A DNA stretch of 64,000 nucleotides from Larix kaempferi (lineage: Eukaryota > Streptophyta > Pinopsida > Pinales > Pinaceae). Made by a program: the position numbers and the translations under genes. This document shows positions 31,698 to 41,206 of this stretch, one piece after another; positions within the stretch are counted from its first letter, which is position 1, and each line of letters begins with the position of its first letter. Where the stretch lies: the NCBI GenBank assembly GCA_027924585.1, contig BSBM01001024.1:3968001-4032000 (forward strand). Reading direction: 5' to 3'. The notes beneath the pieces are model-generated. The model was not told the DNA's origin and made no database searches. It saw only the letters and a list, made by a program, of their open reading frames with translations.

Positions 31698-32525
31698 TCA
31701 TTGAGAACCCATATTTTGGAAGGGAACAAAAGAGGGTTTGGAGCGTTGTTGGGCTGCAAGCTTGTCTTCTGCCAACTTAGCCAACCCTACGACTTCCATC
31801 ATCGTGTTGGGAGAGAAAATTTTAACCTCTGACCGTATTTCATCCTTAAGACCACTGATAAAACAACTCCTGTAGAATTCATCAGACAATCCTTCTGTGT
31901 GATTGGCTAGTTTCTCAAATTCTGTCTGATACTCTCTCACAGTGCCACTTTGACGAATTTTAGTGAATGCTCCTATGAATTCATCAAAAGCACTAGGACC
32001 AAAGTGTTGCAAAATGAGTTGGCAAAAATCTATCCATTTTGGCTCATCATGAGTCTTGATGTACCAATGGTACCATTGAAGGGCTTCCTGTTCCAAATGA
32101 AAGGATGCAAGTGGAACTTTTTGGACATCAAAAGTATTATGCAGACTGAAATAATGATCCGCATGATAGATCCATACAGTCCGATCAGTACTATTGAAGC
32201 GAGGAAATTCAAGCTTCGAACCACGGAAATTGTTGGAAGAAGAGAACCCATTGGCTGCAGAAGATTCTTGCTGTCGATTATTGTTCATGGTTGAATGCTA
32301 AAGATGGAGGTTGAGAAATTTTTCATCCAGATCTTGGAGTTTGATTTGGATGGCTGCAAGTGCTTCCTCCATGGTTTTTGCTCCTGCACGGGTGACAACC
32401 ATAACCACGTGTTTTTTGGGTGGGGATGGATAGAAAAACACAAACAAAAGCTGCTTTAGTAAAGGAAAATTTGGATTTGGGAAAAACTCGGAGGGGTAAT
32501 TGGGGTTTGAGTAGGTTTTGGACAC
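31698..32525 (-). pseudogene. Gag of element B
   Basis: Two pieces in one frame separated by a TAG at 32298-32300. The first is a short N-terminal part (32298-32525, VVTRAGAKTMEEALAAIQIK, likely helical). The second is a 196-aa capsid part (31698-32288) with LEFPRFNSTDRTVWIYHADH, FHLEQEALQWYHW and SGTVREYQTEFEKLANH, the retrotrans_gag family pattern. Confidence 0.85.
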
Positions 32526-32832
32526 TTTTTGATGGACAAGGAAGCAAAAAATGGGGATTTCATAAGCGGGGTGAAAGAATGAGAAAATTTGGCAAAGAGG
32601 GACAAAGAAGCAGAATTAGGAAAGGAACTCGGTGGTAAAATTTGAAGGTGATTGGGAAAAATTCGAAAAAGTTATGGGAAACCCTAAAAATAGACAATTG
32701 TGAGATTTCAGGCTTTGGGAAGTGGAATTTGGGAAAGGGTCCTCAGGAATGAAATATGCAGAATGGGATTACCGGGGTGTCAGGGAATTTTCAAGGGAAA
32801 CAGAGTGAAAACAAGGGAGATATGGCTAATGG

Positions 32833-33030
32833 CGTGGAAGGAATCTGAAACAGATAGATCTGCAATGGCGCGGAAGGGATCTGAAACAGATAGATCTGCA
32901 TCGGCGCGGAAGTGATCGGAACCAGATGGATCTGAAACGGCACCAACTGCATCGAAAATGGTTGGATCTGAAATAGATCTGAAATGGTTGGATCTGGAAC
33001 GACTTTCAGAATGGATCTGAAACAACGCAG
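32833..33030. repeat. Short tandem repeats in the leader of element B
   Basis: Units of about 36 bp containing ATCTGAAACAGATAGATCTG and a GGCGCGGAAG-like part occur about three times (32838-32945). Shorter AAATGGTTGGATCTGAAA repeats follow to 33020. The repeats are CpG-containing and upstream of gag. Confidence 0.7.
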
Positions 33031-33449
33031 AAGTGATTGGAAACAGTTCAGTTGAAAATAGATATGGACCCCAGGTATGTTCGGCTTCCTAACAGTTCAT
33101 GGGTTTCACTCAGCCACCAATGTTGTCTGACGGCTTGCTTATTGGGGCAGTACCCCTCACTCCATGGCTCAAGTAAAACTAATAACCTCTTTGCCACAAA
33201 CGACAACTCTTGGTTTATCTCACTGGTGGGAACTAGTCAATCAAGTAGGGGTCGTTGCCCTTTTCGCTGGCGGGTCCTCTCAATGGGCCAGCTACTTTGG
33301 GGTTCCTGTGGTACTTCTCACAATTAGTTTTAGGGCTTATGCCCAAGTACTTCCCATATTTAAGCGGATAGGGATTATTCCCAGATCCGAACTTGCAACA
33401 AATGCGAAAAAAAATTGGCAGAAATTCCACCCAACGAGCCCAAGAAAGT
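33031..33449. other. Leader of element B
   Basis: No gag sequence. A + strand frame of 100 codons (33164-33466) is hydrophobic but has no family resemblance and no upstream promoter; I treat it as chance. Confidence 0.5.
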
Positions 33450-33461
33450 GCTCTGATACCA
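33450..33461 (-). other. Primer-binding site of element B (initiator Met tRNA)
   Basis: GCTCTGATACCA on the + strand, two bases from the LTR start at 33464. Confidence 0.88.
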
Positions 33462-33503
33462 AATGAGATGAACCTGCAACAATAATTAATGAGAATACAC
33501 GGG

Positions 33504-33508
33504 ACAAC
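33504..33508. repeat. TSD ACAAC, left copy (element S)
   Basis: Exact match to 36516-36520. The uninterrupted left LTR of B has the near-identical empty site (GGACAGCAGAAAT). Confidence 0.92.
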
Positions 33509-33722
33509 GGCTGTGAATATTTAATTAATATTATTAATGATAAATTAATAGTTTATTAGTTTATTAGTGAAAGGGCGTAACCCTTCACTATGCTTCCTCA
33601 AGCCCTATAAAGGCCATCTTATTGTAATTTTATATTCATCATTTAATATATTATTCTTATTTATCATTCAATATGAGATTCGGATTCGACGAATAACAGT
33701 CCAACCGGATACGGTTGCTGCA
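33509..33722 (+). repeat. 5' LTR of element S
   Basis: 214 bp ending GCTGCA; its first base is G where the other LTR has T (TGCTGTGAAT). TATAAAGG at 33606-33613 is a likely TATA box. Confidence 0.9.
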
Positions 33723-33724
33723 TT

Positions 33725-33736
33725 TGGTATCAGAGC
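33725..33736 (+). other. Primer-binding site of element S (initiator Met tRNA)
   Basis: TGGTATCAGAGC two bases after the LTR end. Confidence 0.9.
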
Positions 33737-34360
33737 TCGGATTCAGCTCCTTCGACCTGAGCTCAGATTCGGCTCCTCCTACTATTAAGCTCGGTTTCGG
33801 CTCACCTATCCTCACTCTCTCTACCCATCTTCCACATATTCTCTCCACTCTACATCTCCGCTTCCCTTCCCTCACCCTGCGCTTCCACGTTGTTCTCATC
33901 CTTCTTCACACCAGCATCCACACTTTACATTTCCATCTCTCCCCTACTGTTCCATCACCTCCAGCAACAACTCACATCACCTCTCCTCTCGCGTTTCCCT
34001 CCATCCACGTGCCAACATCCCCCATGATCATGTTCCCTCTCACCTCCTTTCCTCACACCAGATCTGTGCTTTCCCTTATGTAGTTCGTGCCTCCCCCTCA
34101 CCCCTACACACTACCTCTCTACCATCGTCCTCACACCCTCGCCCTCCACCTGTGCCTTCTGGGTTTCCTGCTCCACACCATACCTGCTGCTCACATCTTC
34201 CATCCTCACACGCTTCACCACCATCACCTTCAACTCTCACGCTGCTCCCAACCCTGCAGCTCCTCGCCTTCCTTCCATCGTCGGCCTCCCCTCCCTCCTG
34301 CACTCACCCCAACAACCGCCAACCTTCACGTCGTCGCTCGACCTCCACCTCCATGACCTG
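33737..34360 (+). other. Pyrimidine-rich leader of element S
   Basis: Almost purely C/T-rich on the + strand, so all frames give Pro/His/Ser/Leu-rich strings. I see no gag family pattern and regard it as non-coding. Confidence 0.55.
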
Positions 34361-34381
34361 CAAAAAACGAAAAACAAAAAA

Positions 34382-34530
34382 ACAAACAATATATTATAAT
34401 ATAATATATTATATTATATTAATTCAAATATATTGTAATATAATATATTATATTATATTAACTCAAATATATTGTAATATAATATATTATATTATATTAA
34501 TTCAAATATATTGTAATATAATATATTTTA
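34382..34530 (+). repeat. 39-bp AT-rich tandem repeat in element S
   Basis: AATTCAAATATATTG-like units start at 34421, 34460 and 34499, joined by the partly self-complementary AATATAATATATTATATT. About 3.5 copies. Confidence 0.85.
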
Positions 34531-34639
34531 TTAAAAAAAAACAAATATTATATTTAATATTATAATATTTCTTTAAAAAATATATATATATACAAAATAT
34601 TATATAGTTTATAAAAAAATAAAAACAATAATATTAATT

Positions 34640-35543
34640 AAATGAAAGTTCTCGACGTTTCAATCCTTACTGTAGGATCATCATCAGGAGACAGTGAAGT
34701 CTGAAGAGAAGATTGTGATTGCCCAATGACCTTTGTATATGTAGTGGTGGTGGTGGTGGTTTGGTAGATGGAGGTAGGTTAGGTGTCGGTTTGAAGTTTT
34801 AGGGTTTTGTTGGTTTATAGGAGAAATTAAATGGTTTTGCGTATTCTTTTTAAATAATTTTTTAGAAATTTATTTTAATTAATTTAATTCATTGGATTTT
34901 TACTTAATTTTGATTAATAACAATTATTAGGGTTATTAGTTTGAAGGTGTAATCAATTATTTTCTATTTTTAGAAGATGATATTAATTTAATTTTTTAGA
35001 AGGTTGAAATTAAAAATTAGTTTAAATAAATTTTTATTTTTAAATTTAATAATTAAAATGATGACCTAATTTTAATAATTTAATTGAAAGTTACTAACTT
35101 CATTAATTTTAACTTTAATAACATGATTGAAGTTAACTTAATTTTAATCATATAATTAAAAGTTTGATAAGAATATAGTTTTAATATTAATTAAAAGAAT
35201 ATAGTTTAATATTAATTAAAGTTTTGATGAGATTATAGTGTATTAAAGTTTAATTTTAATTACTTAATTAAGAATAGAAAGTTAGTTTAATAAAAAAAAT
35301 TAATTACTTAATTAAGAATAGAAAATTAGTTTAATAAAAAAAATTAAAATTTTTAAGGCTAGATGTTGGTTTTAGTGTTTTGTTATGAAAGTTTCTTTAT
35401 TAGCTTTTTTAAAAACCACCAAACCACCACCACCACCACTACATATACAAAGGTCATTGGGCAATCACAATCTTCTCTTCAGACTTCACTATCTCCTGAT
35501 GATGATCCTACAGTAAGGATTGAAATGTCGAGAAATTTCATTT
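34640..35543. repeat. Large inverted repeat in element S
   Basis: Arms of about 127 bases (34640-34766 and 35416-35543) are reverse complements with only about four mismatches, separated by 650 AT-rich bases. In the + orientation the right arm can be read as SLSPDDDPTVRIEMSRN, so the arms may derive from a captured coding fragment. A transcript of element S would fold into a long hairpin. Confidence 0.88.
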
Positions 35544-35665
35544 CACTAACGCAGATCCTCTCTTCCTCTAAAATATTTCTCTGCATATGGCACTCTATAA
35601 ATAATACTAATTAATATATTATTATTCAAAATTTCACCTTAAAAGGCCAAAATAGCATTCTACAA

Positions 35666-35878
35666 ATGTCCATGGCATCTTATAGTAAGAGTGACGAATT
35701 CATATATCTCCTTGAGGAAATCCTTAAAGACATAGATGAAATAAAGAAAATTATGGACGAAACATTTAAAGTAAATGTAGATGGAGGTGAAAATCACGTA
35801 GAAGAAGCCACCCAAGTTGATGAAAAAAAGGAAGATAGAGTAGGCCAGTATGTCACAATCACAAACACACAAGGATAG
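35666..35878 (+). CDS. Short acidic/lysine-rich ORF in element S
   Basis: 70 codons starting MSMASYSKSDEF, with a helical, charged middle (LEEILKDIDEIKKIMDE) that could form a coiled coil. I recognise no family. It is possibly a gag N-terminal relic. The following 300 bases hold another 103-codon frame (35962-36273), also without motifs. Confidence 0.3.
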   Translation: MSMASYSKSDEFIYLLEEILKDIDEIKKIMDETFKVNVDGGENHVEEATQVDEKKEDRVGQYVTITNTQG

Positions 35879-36288
35879 ATATCATCACAAAGACAGCTAT
35901 AAAGAACATCAAGGGAAGCGACTATAATATCTATCAGACACAAGATAAGATCGGTGTTCTTATGAGCATTATAAGCACAAGGAGCCCGTTCAAGGGAACT
36001 GACACAAAATGTGTTGGGGATAACAACACGAAAATAATTAAGGTCATAATGTATGTCGAGCATGTTCAATTGAAGACAAACATAGTTAAAAGAAGCAATC
36101 ACACAAGTAGAAATAGCGTAAACAAAACTTCACCAAGTTCGTACTTATTGCAAATACCAAGACATAATAATCAATATGAGGCAATGGTTTTAATCAAAAT
36201 CGCACCTCTCAAGTCATTAGTGCGACATAGAGCCAGAATAAAAGACGACATTAGGAAAATAATCAAGCTTTGAGGACAAAGATTTCCT

Positions 36289-36301
36289 AAGGGGAAGGCA
36301 A
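36289..36301 (+). other. Polypurine tract of element S
   Basis: AAGGGGAAGGCAA ends one base before the 3' LTR. Confidence 0.85.
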
Positions 36302-36515
36302 TGCTGTGAATATTTAATTAATATTATTAATTATAAATTAATAGTTTATTAGGTTATTAGTGAAAGGGCGTAACCCTTCACTATGCTTCCTCAAGCCCTA
36401 TAAAGGCCATCTTATTGTAATTTTATATTCATCATTTAATATATTATTCTTATTTATCATTCAATATGAGAGTCGGATTCGACTAATAACAGTCCAACCA
36501 GATACGGTTGCTACA
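36302..36515 (+). repeat. 3' LTR of element S
   Basis: 214 bp, TGCTGTGAAT to GCTACA, followed by TSD ACAAC (36516-36520). Confidence 0.92.
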
Positions 36516-36855
36516 ACAACAGAAATAACAAAACTCAGAATCACTTTTATATTGATCGCATGCCACTTCGAGGGGGAAACCTCCTTTGAGAAAGCTCAAT
36601 ACAAATAACTTCACGGTGCCTTCATAGGCCTCAACACACACTTATATACTAAGTCTAGGTGCCAATACTATGGGTCAAAACCATGGGCCAATACAAACTA
36701 TGGATCAATAATACTACGGGCGACTTATAAAGCATATGCGCCAAACAACAATAACACAAACTATGGATCAACAAATACTACGGGACGACTTATAAAGCAT
36801 ATGCGTCCAAAAATAATACACTAATAAAGTAAAGACATGGGTTCGTAACAGTCTG

Positions 36856-37853
36856 AGCAAGCTGATCAAATGAATGGTAAATAATGGGGATCTCAAAGGG
36901 CCCAGCATCCACACACACGCAGACACGCAAAATCACCAAAAATTAGTGGATGACACGATGCTCATGGGAAATGATTCGGTGTAGGAATCACGAACCATTA
37001 AGAAATGCCTCAATATCTTCTCCAAAGCTTCGGGTTTGGAGATCAATAAAGAAAAATCACAAGTCTTCCTCTTTAACACCCCTAACATTTCTCAAAGGAA
37101 CATTCTTCGTATTCTTGGCTCCAAGGAAGCTCCCTTTTGTCCAATTACCTTGGAGCCCCTCTGGCTGAAGGAGTCATCAATCGGATCTCATGGAAGGACG
37201 TGTTGGATCGTATGAGGAAAAAATTAAGCAATTGGGTTCTCAGACCCCTTAATTTTCCTAGCTGAATCACCCTCATCAAGGCAGTCCTTCAGGTAATTCC
37301 TATATATCTCATCTTAGTCCTTACGGCTCCAAAACTTGTGATCAAATAAATTAGATCCATTCAACGATCTTTTTTATGGGGGGGGGACTCTGACCAAAAC
37401 AAATGGGCCCTGGTGAGCTGGGAGAAAGTCTACCAATCAAAACTCAAAGGTGGATTGGGTCTCAGGGACCCAAGAATAAACAATGAAGACCTGGGCGCCA
37501 AAATGTGGTGGAAATGGGTTACCCACAGTTCTAAACCATGGGCTCAACTTTGGCATGCTAAATATGCCCCTGACAGATCCAAGCAAGATCTCATTAGGTT
37601 CAACGAGGAAAAGAAAGGCTCTCATATCTGGAAAACAACTCTAAAAAATAGGAACATCATCCAAGACCATAGCTTCTCGGAAGTTAGGTATGGAACCATA
37701 GCTGATTTTTGGGAAAACTCATGGCAACAATGTCCTAAACTTGCCTCAATCCCCCCATCCCGTGAATGCCAGGATTATTGCAAGGCTTTAAACCTCACAA
37801 AGGTGGCACATTTCTGGAGACCTGTAGAGGAGGGAGCTAATTTCAGGGACTGA
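36856..37853 (+). pseudogene. LINE reverse transcriptase, second part
   Basis: After element B the frame resumes with SEQADQM. The catalytic box reads KLVDDTMLMG (Asp codons at 36949-36954) where plant LINEs usually have FADD. SGLEINKEKSQVFLF follows. After frameshifts, 37413-37853 has SWEKVYQSKLKGGLGLRDPR and WWKWVTHSSKPWAQLW, the thumb and connection region. Confidence 0.85.
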
Positions 37854-38640
37854 CAACAACTGGACTGGTGGCAACAAAGGTGCACCCCTGAGGGTGGATT
37901 CCATATGGAATAAATCCTTTAAAGAAAGAATTATAAAAAATCAAAGGGACCCAGACAAAATTCGATGGGGATATTCTACCAAAGGAAATTTTAATATCAA
38001 GGAAGCTTATGATTTAAGGATAGGTAGAGAAGCAGGGCCAGAGGACAGAATATGGAAGAAGATTTGGATAACAAATCCCTGGCCAAAAGTGGCATGCTTC
38101 ATATGGTTGGGTGTTTACTGATGAATCCTCACAGGTGAGAACCTCCGGAAACAAGGAATAGTTGGCCCCTCTCAATGCCCCTTATGCAATAATGTTGAGG
38201 AATCTCTGAATCATCTCCTAGACTCATGCAAATTCTATTCTCCCCTTTGGTATTATGGTGCATAACGTTTCTGGAAAACGAATATACAACATGGCCACCC
38301 AGACCAGACAATAAGAGCATGGAACCCCAAGGATTTCAACAATAATATTGTCAATTATGTGTGGGTCATGTTCCCTGGTTTTCTGATTTGGGAAAATTGG
38401 AAGGAAAGAAATCAGAGAATATTCAAAGATATCAAAACCACTACCCAAGATATCTGGGACAAAGTTGTGAAGCATATTCAAGAGATGGTCAAGACTACCA
38501 ATTGGTCGGAGCAAGATTGGGATGTTGATATTCTAGAACTTAGAATCTTGAAATAGCTCAGCCTTTAGCAGTATGATCAGGGATAGGCCCAAAAGATTCA
38601 AAAAAACCCTCTTCCTTCTAGCCCTATCTTCTGGTCTCCT
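37854..38640 (+). pseudogene. LINE zf-RVT region
   Basis: 37894-38121 has RWGYSTKGNFNIKEAYDL and WPKVACFIWLG. After a TGA the frame continues with the cysteine/histidine block CPLCNNVEESLNHLLDSC (about 38177-38230). This zinc-binding-like region lies between RT and RNase H in many plant LINEs. Confidence 0.8.
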
Positions 38641-39216
38641 CCCCCAGCAGGTTCCTTCAAGATCAATTTTGATGGAGCATCCAAAGGAAATCTGGGTATT
38701 GCTGGCTATAGGGGAGTCTTCCAGAATGAAAATGGTCAAATCTTACATATCTTTCATGGTCATATCGGCCATGATACAAAAAATTCTGCTGAAATCAAAG
38801 ATCTTCTTCAGGTTCTGAGGATTGCAATCCAGAATAGATGGGAATCTCTCATTGCAGAAGGGGACTCAAGGGTGGTCATACCCATGGAAAAAAAACTTCA
38901 ATTGGATCACCACCCATCAAAAGTCACTGACAGTTGGCGGTTGGATAACAGGGTAAAGGAACTAGGGGACCTCCTTCACGACCCTCATGCTTGGTTTTTC
39001 AGCCACGTCAGACGCGAGGGAAATAAGGTGGTAGACAGCTTGGAAAATGTTGGGGTAGACCTCCCACACAGAATTAAGGAAGGACCCATGTCAATGTTTG
39101 AGGATACGACTTGGGCCACTCCCTTTTCCCAGTTGGCTATCAAGATGCTTAGACCACGAGGCAACGTCATAATGAATCCTCTGCTAGCATCGACACTGGG
39201 GAAATCACGGAAGTGA
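38641..39216 (+). pseudogene. LINE C-terminal RNase H
   Basis: The domain starts AGSFKINFDGASKGNLG (first Asp), then NSAEIKDLLQVL (Glu), LIAEGDSRVVI (third Asp) and HVRREGNKVVDSLEN (last Asp and His), so all acidic residues of the active site can be seen. A frameshift near 38815 splits the frame. The second half is open at 38872-39216. RNase H at the LINE C-terminus is known in some plant L1 clades. Confidence 0.83.
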
Positions 39217-39690
39217 ATAGTCTTGTCGACACCTCGCGACATAATTCCCCAACACGCAACACATGAGTAAATATTGAGAATGACAACTAGGACCGTCTGG
39301 AGCAGTTATCTAGAGTTGTGATCATTAATGTACCCAGGATACAGGACTGTACTCTCCCCACGATCATTCATTGAAGATGATAATTGAAAATGGTGTTCTA
39401 ACAAGCGGACTGATTACTCCAGTGCTTCAGCCCAATATGGAGTATGATGTTTTGATGATGATAATTAAGGCAAATCGACAGAAAAGCACTATAAAATGGG
39501 TCTTGTTGCAGTTTAAGGCCCTCATGCTGAATTATGTGCCCTCTTCTCCCCAGCTTAGCCTTTTCTTCCATCACCTGTGGCTGGTATTTTGGCCTCTTCA
39601 CTGTCTCTTCCCTTTCTCACCCACGCCATTCGTTCCTTCCAAGATCCAACCCCTGAGCACTCCTCTCTTTGTCTGCATTTTTTTCCTAAG
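39217..39690 (+). other. LINE stretch after the RNase H
   Basis: About 470 bases with no recognisable domain between the RNase H stop and the tail ORF. The frame is open from 39371 but the sequence looks non-coding until about 39690. Confidence 0.4.
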
Positions 39691-39691
39691 A

Positions 39692-39881
39692 ATGGTGCCT
39701 AAGCTGAGAACCCCCAAAGACAAGAAAAGGGATTTTCGTATCCTTGGTTCCCGCAAGATGAATAAATACAACCCTAAGCAGTCCAAGGCCACCAAGTCAG
39801 ATCATTTTTTCTAGAGCTACATCCCCCAGCAGATCCATGAGGAAATTGAAGGTCTGGAGAAGGAACTATGGGAGCAGATGA
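39692..39881 (+). pseudogene. Unrecognised LINE tail ORF, first part
   Basis: From ATG 39692 (MVPKLRTPKDKKRDFRILG) the frame is basic, has a TAG at 39812-39814 and then stays open to the insertion point of element C (EEIEGLEKELWEQM). When C and one TSD copy are removed it continues without a shift into 55116-55477, which supports real coding history. I do not know the family. It could be an extra LINE ORF or an unrelated fragment fused to the LINE. Confidence 0.45.
39877..39881. repeat. TSD of element C, left copy (GATGA)
   Basis: It corresponds to GATGG at 55111-55115; one base differs. Confidence 0.75.
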
Positions 39882-41206
39882 TGTAACATCTCAAAAATTC
39901 ATAAAAATTTAAAATTTTTATAACAGCATTGATTTAGATAATAACAATTGCGGAAATATATAATGGGATTATGACAACATTAATTATACAGTTGTTAATA
40001 ATAAACATGCTCTAATTTTCTGTTTAGCGGCACAATAATAATGACAGTTTAAAGTATGTTTGGTAAACATGATTTGGATGACAAAAGTAATAAATGAATC
40101 GTAGTTTGATGCGACACTATTTTCTTTCGCAAAGATACTGACAGTTTGACTTTTGATGAAAAGGGTGTCCTATGAGGTACCCTGGAGCTTACTTAGCTGT
40201 AACGCTAAACCATCTTGAATGTCCTATGTGCATATGACAGGTAAGAGATTTCATGGCTGCGTAAAAACAAGGTCCGAGTAGTTTCAATTTCAAAGTTGCA
40301 AATAAATAAACTGTTAGAAATTTGTTTGCGATCCACCATGAGTATGCAGGTATGGTTTTCACTGTAATAGCTATTGTTTCAGATGTCATTCTATGACTTC
40401 ATTGTGTTTAGAATAGTATCATCTAAGTTCGTCATTATGCTATCAGTCTTATCACTAAGATTTTCAATGTTATGGTGGCTAGCATTTTGTCGTCTTGAGG
40501 CAACTAAGTACCTTCAACGCCATTGTCAAGTTTGTAGTGAGAAGATAAAACAAGCATACATAATCTTTGGTTATCTTTGTGTTACTCTTTTGCCAAAGGA
40601 TTTCAAGAAATGTCTAATCTAAATACTACCTATACTTATACTGATAAGATTTATATGTATGCCGACGATGTCACTAAACTAGTGTTAAGTCTAGTGTGTA
40701 TGGACTACAACCATTATGATTTTATAATGTTGAACTATACATGATTTTATTTATTTGTTGATTGGGATAATAGAAACTATGTCAAAAATATGACCATAGT
40801 TATCCTATTGCCTAAATATCTAAGTTCTAACCTTTATATTTAATTCTACCAAACAGAACCTTGGGACTATATAACAAATGGAAAGTTGATCTAATGGGTT
40901 TGCATAATGTCGTGGGTCAAAAGATACCATACCTATGATACTTAAACATAACTTAGAACCATATGAAACTTGTGATTTGATTTACCAAAGCATAACATTA
41001 TAATGTCATGTGTCGAGGTTGAAATGTAATGTTTAAAATTAAAACACTAACATGCAATAACTGTTGTCAGGTTGACGTGCTCGCTCATTTAAGGTGATAC
41101 GATCATCGAGCTGTAATGGAGATTACCCTTTTGAATTTCATTGAAAGCTTGATATAAAAGTTAGGTGACAAGGTTCATTGTCAATCCACGTATGTAATAC
41201 CATTGT

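Larger units (their letters stand above)
33509..36515 (+). mobile_element. 3.0 kb non-autonomous LTR element (element S)
   Basis: Two 214-bp LTRs with 7 differences, an exact ACAAC TSD, a Met primer-binding site (33725-33736) and a polypurine tract (36289-36301). The 2.6 kb interior has no gag or pol. It contains a pyrimidine-rich leader, a 39-bp AT repeat, a large inverted repeat and two short ORFs. It is longer than a typical TRIM and shorter than a typical LARD. The end GAGGACAAAGATTTCCTAAG before the polypurine tract is gypsy-like, so a gypsy element probably supplies its enzymes. Confidence 0.9.
29487..36850 (-). mobile_element. Ty3/gypsy element B with internal deletions, inserted in the LINE RT
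   Basis: LTRs of 375 bp (left 29487-29861; right 33464-36850, itself split by element S), a Met primer-binding site on the right and a polypurine tract on the left set a - strand element. The internal region is 3.6 kb instead of about 5 kb: gag, zinc knuckle and protease are present, RT is missing, and RNase H and integrase are only remnants. LTRs differ at about 17 of 375 sites. The gag/knuckle type (CYNCDEKF...GHKC) and the ending FEDKAFSKGEG are of the chromovirus-like kind. It could only move with help. Confidence 0.85.
33464..36850 (-). repeat. 5' LTR of element B, split by element S
   Basis: 33464-33508 and 36521-36850 together match the 375-bp left LTR. The interruption at 33509-36515 is element S plus its 5-bp duplication. 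Confidence 0.9.

Noticed and set aside
33037-33466. Two + strand ORFs of about 100 codons, hydrophobic
   Set aside because: Antisense within the element B leader, end in the primer-binding site, and match nothing I know; at first glance organelle-like, but no motif supports that.
33751-34565. Pro/His/Ser-rich ORFs on both strands in element S
   Set aside because: Low-complexity pyrimidine tract; every frame looks similar and there is no gag pattern.
39371-39690. First 107 codons of the open frame before the LINE tail ORF
   Set aside because: Composition is not protein-like and the sequence before ATG 39692 has no conserved look; only the later part is kept.
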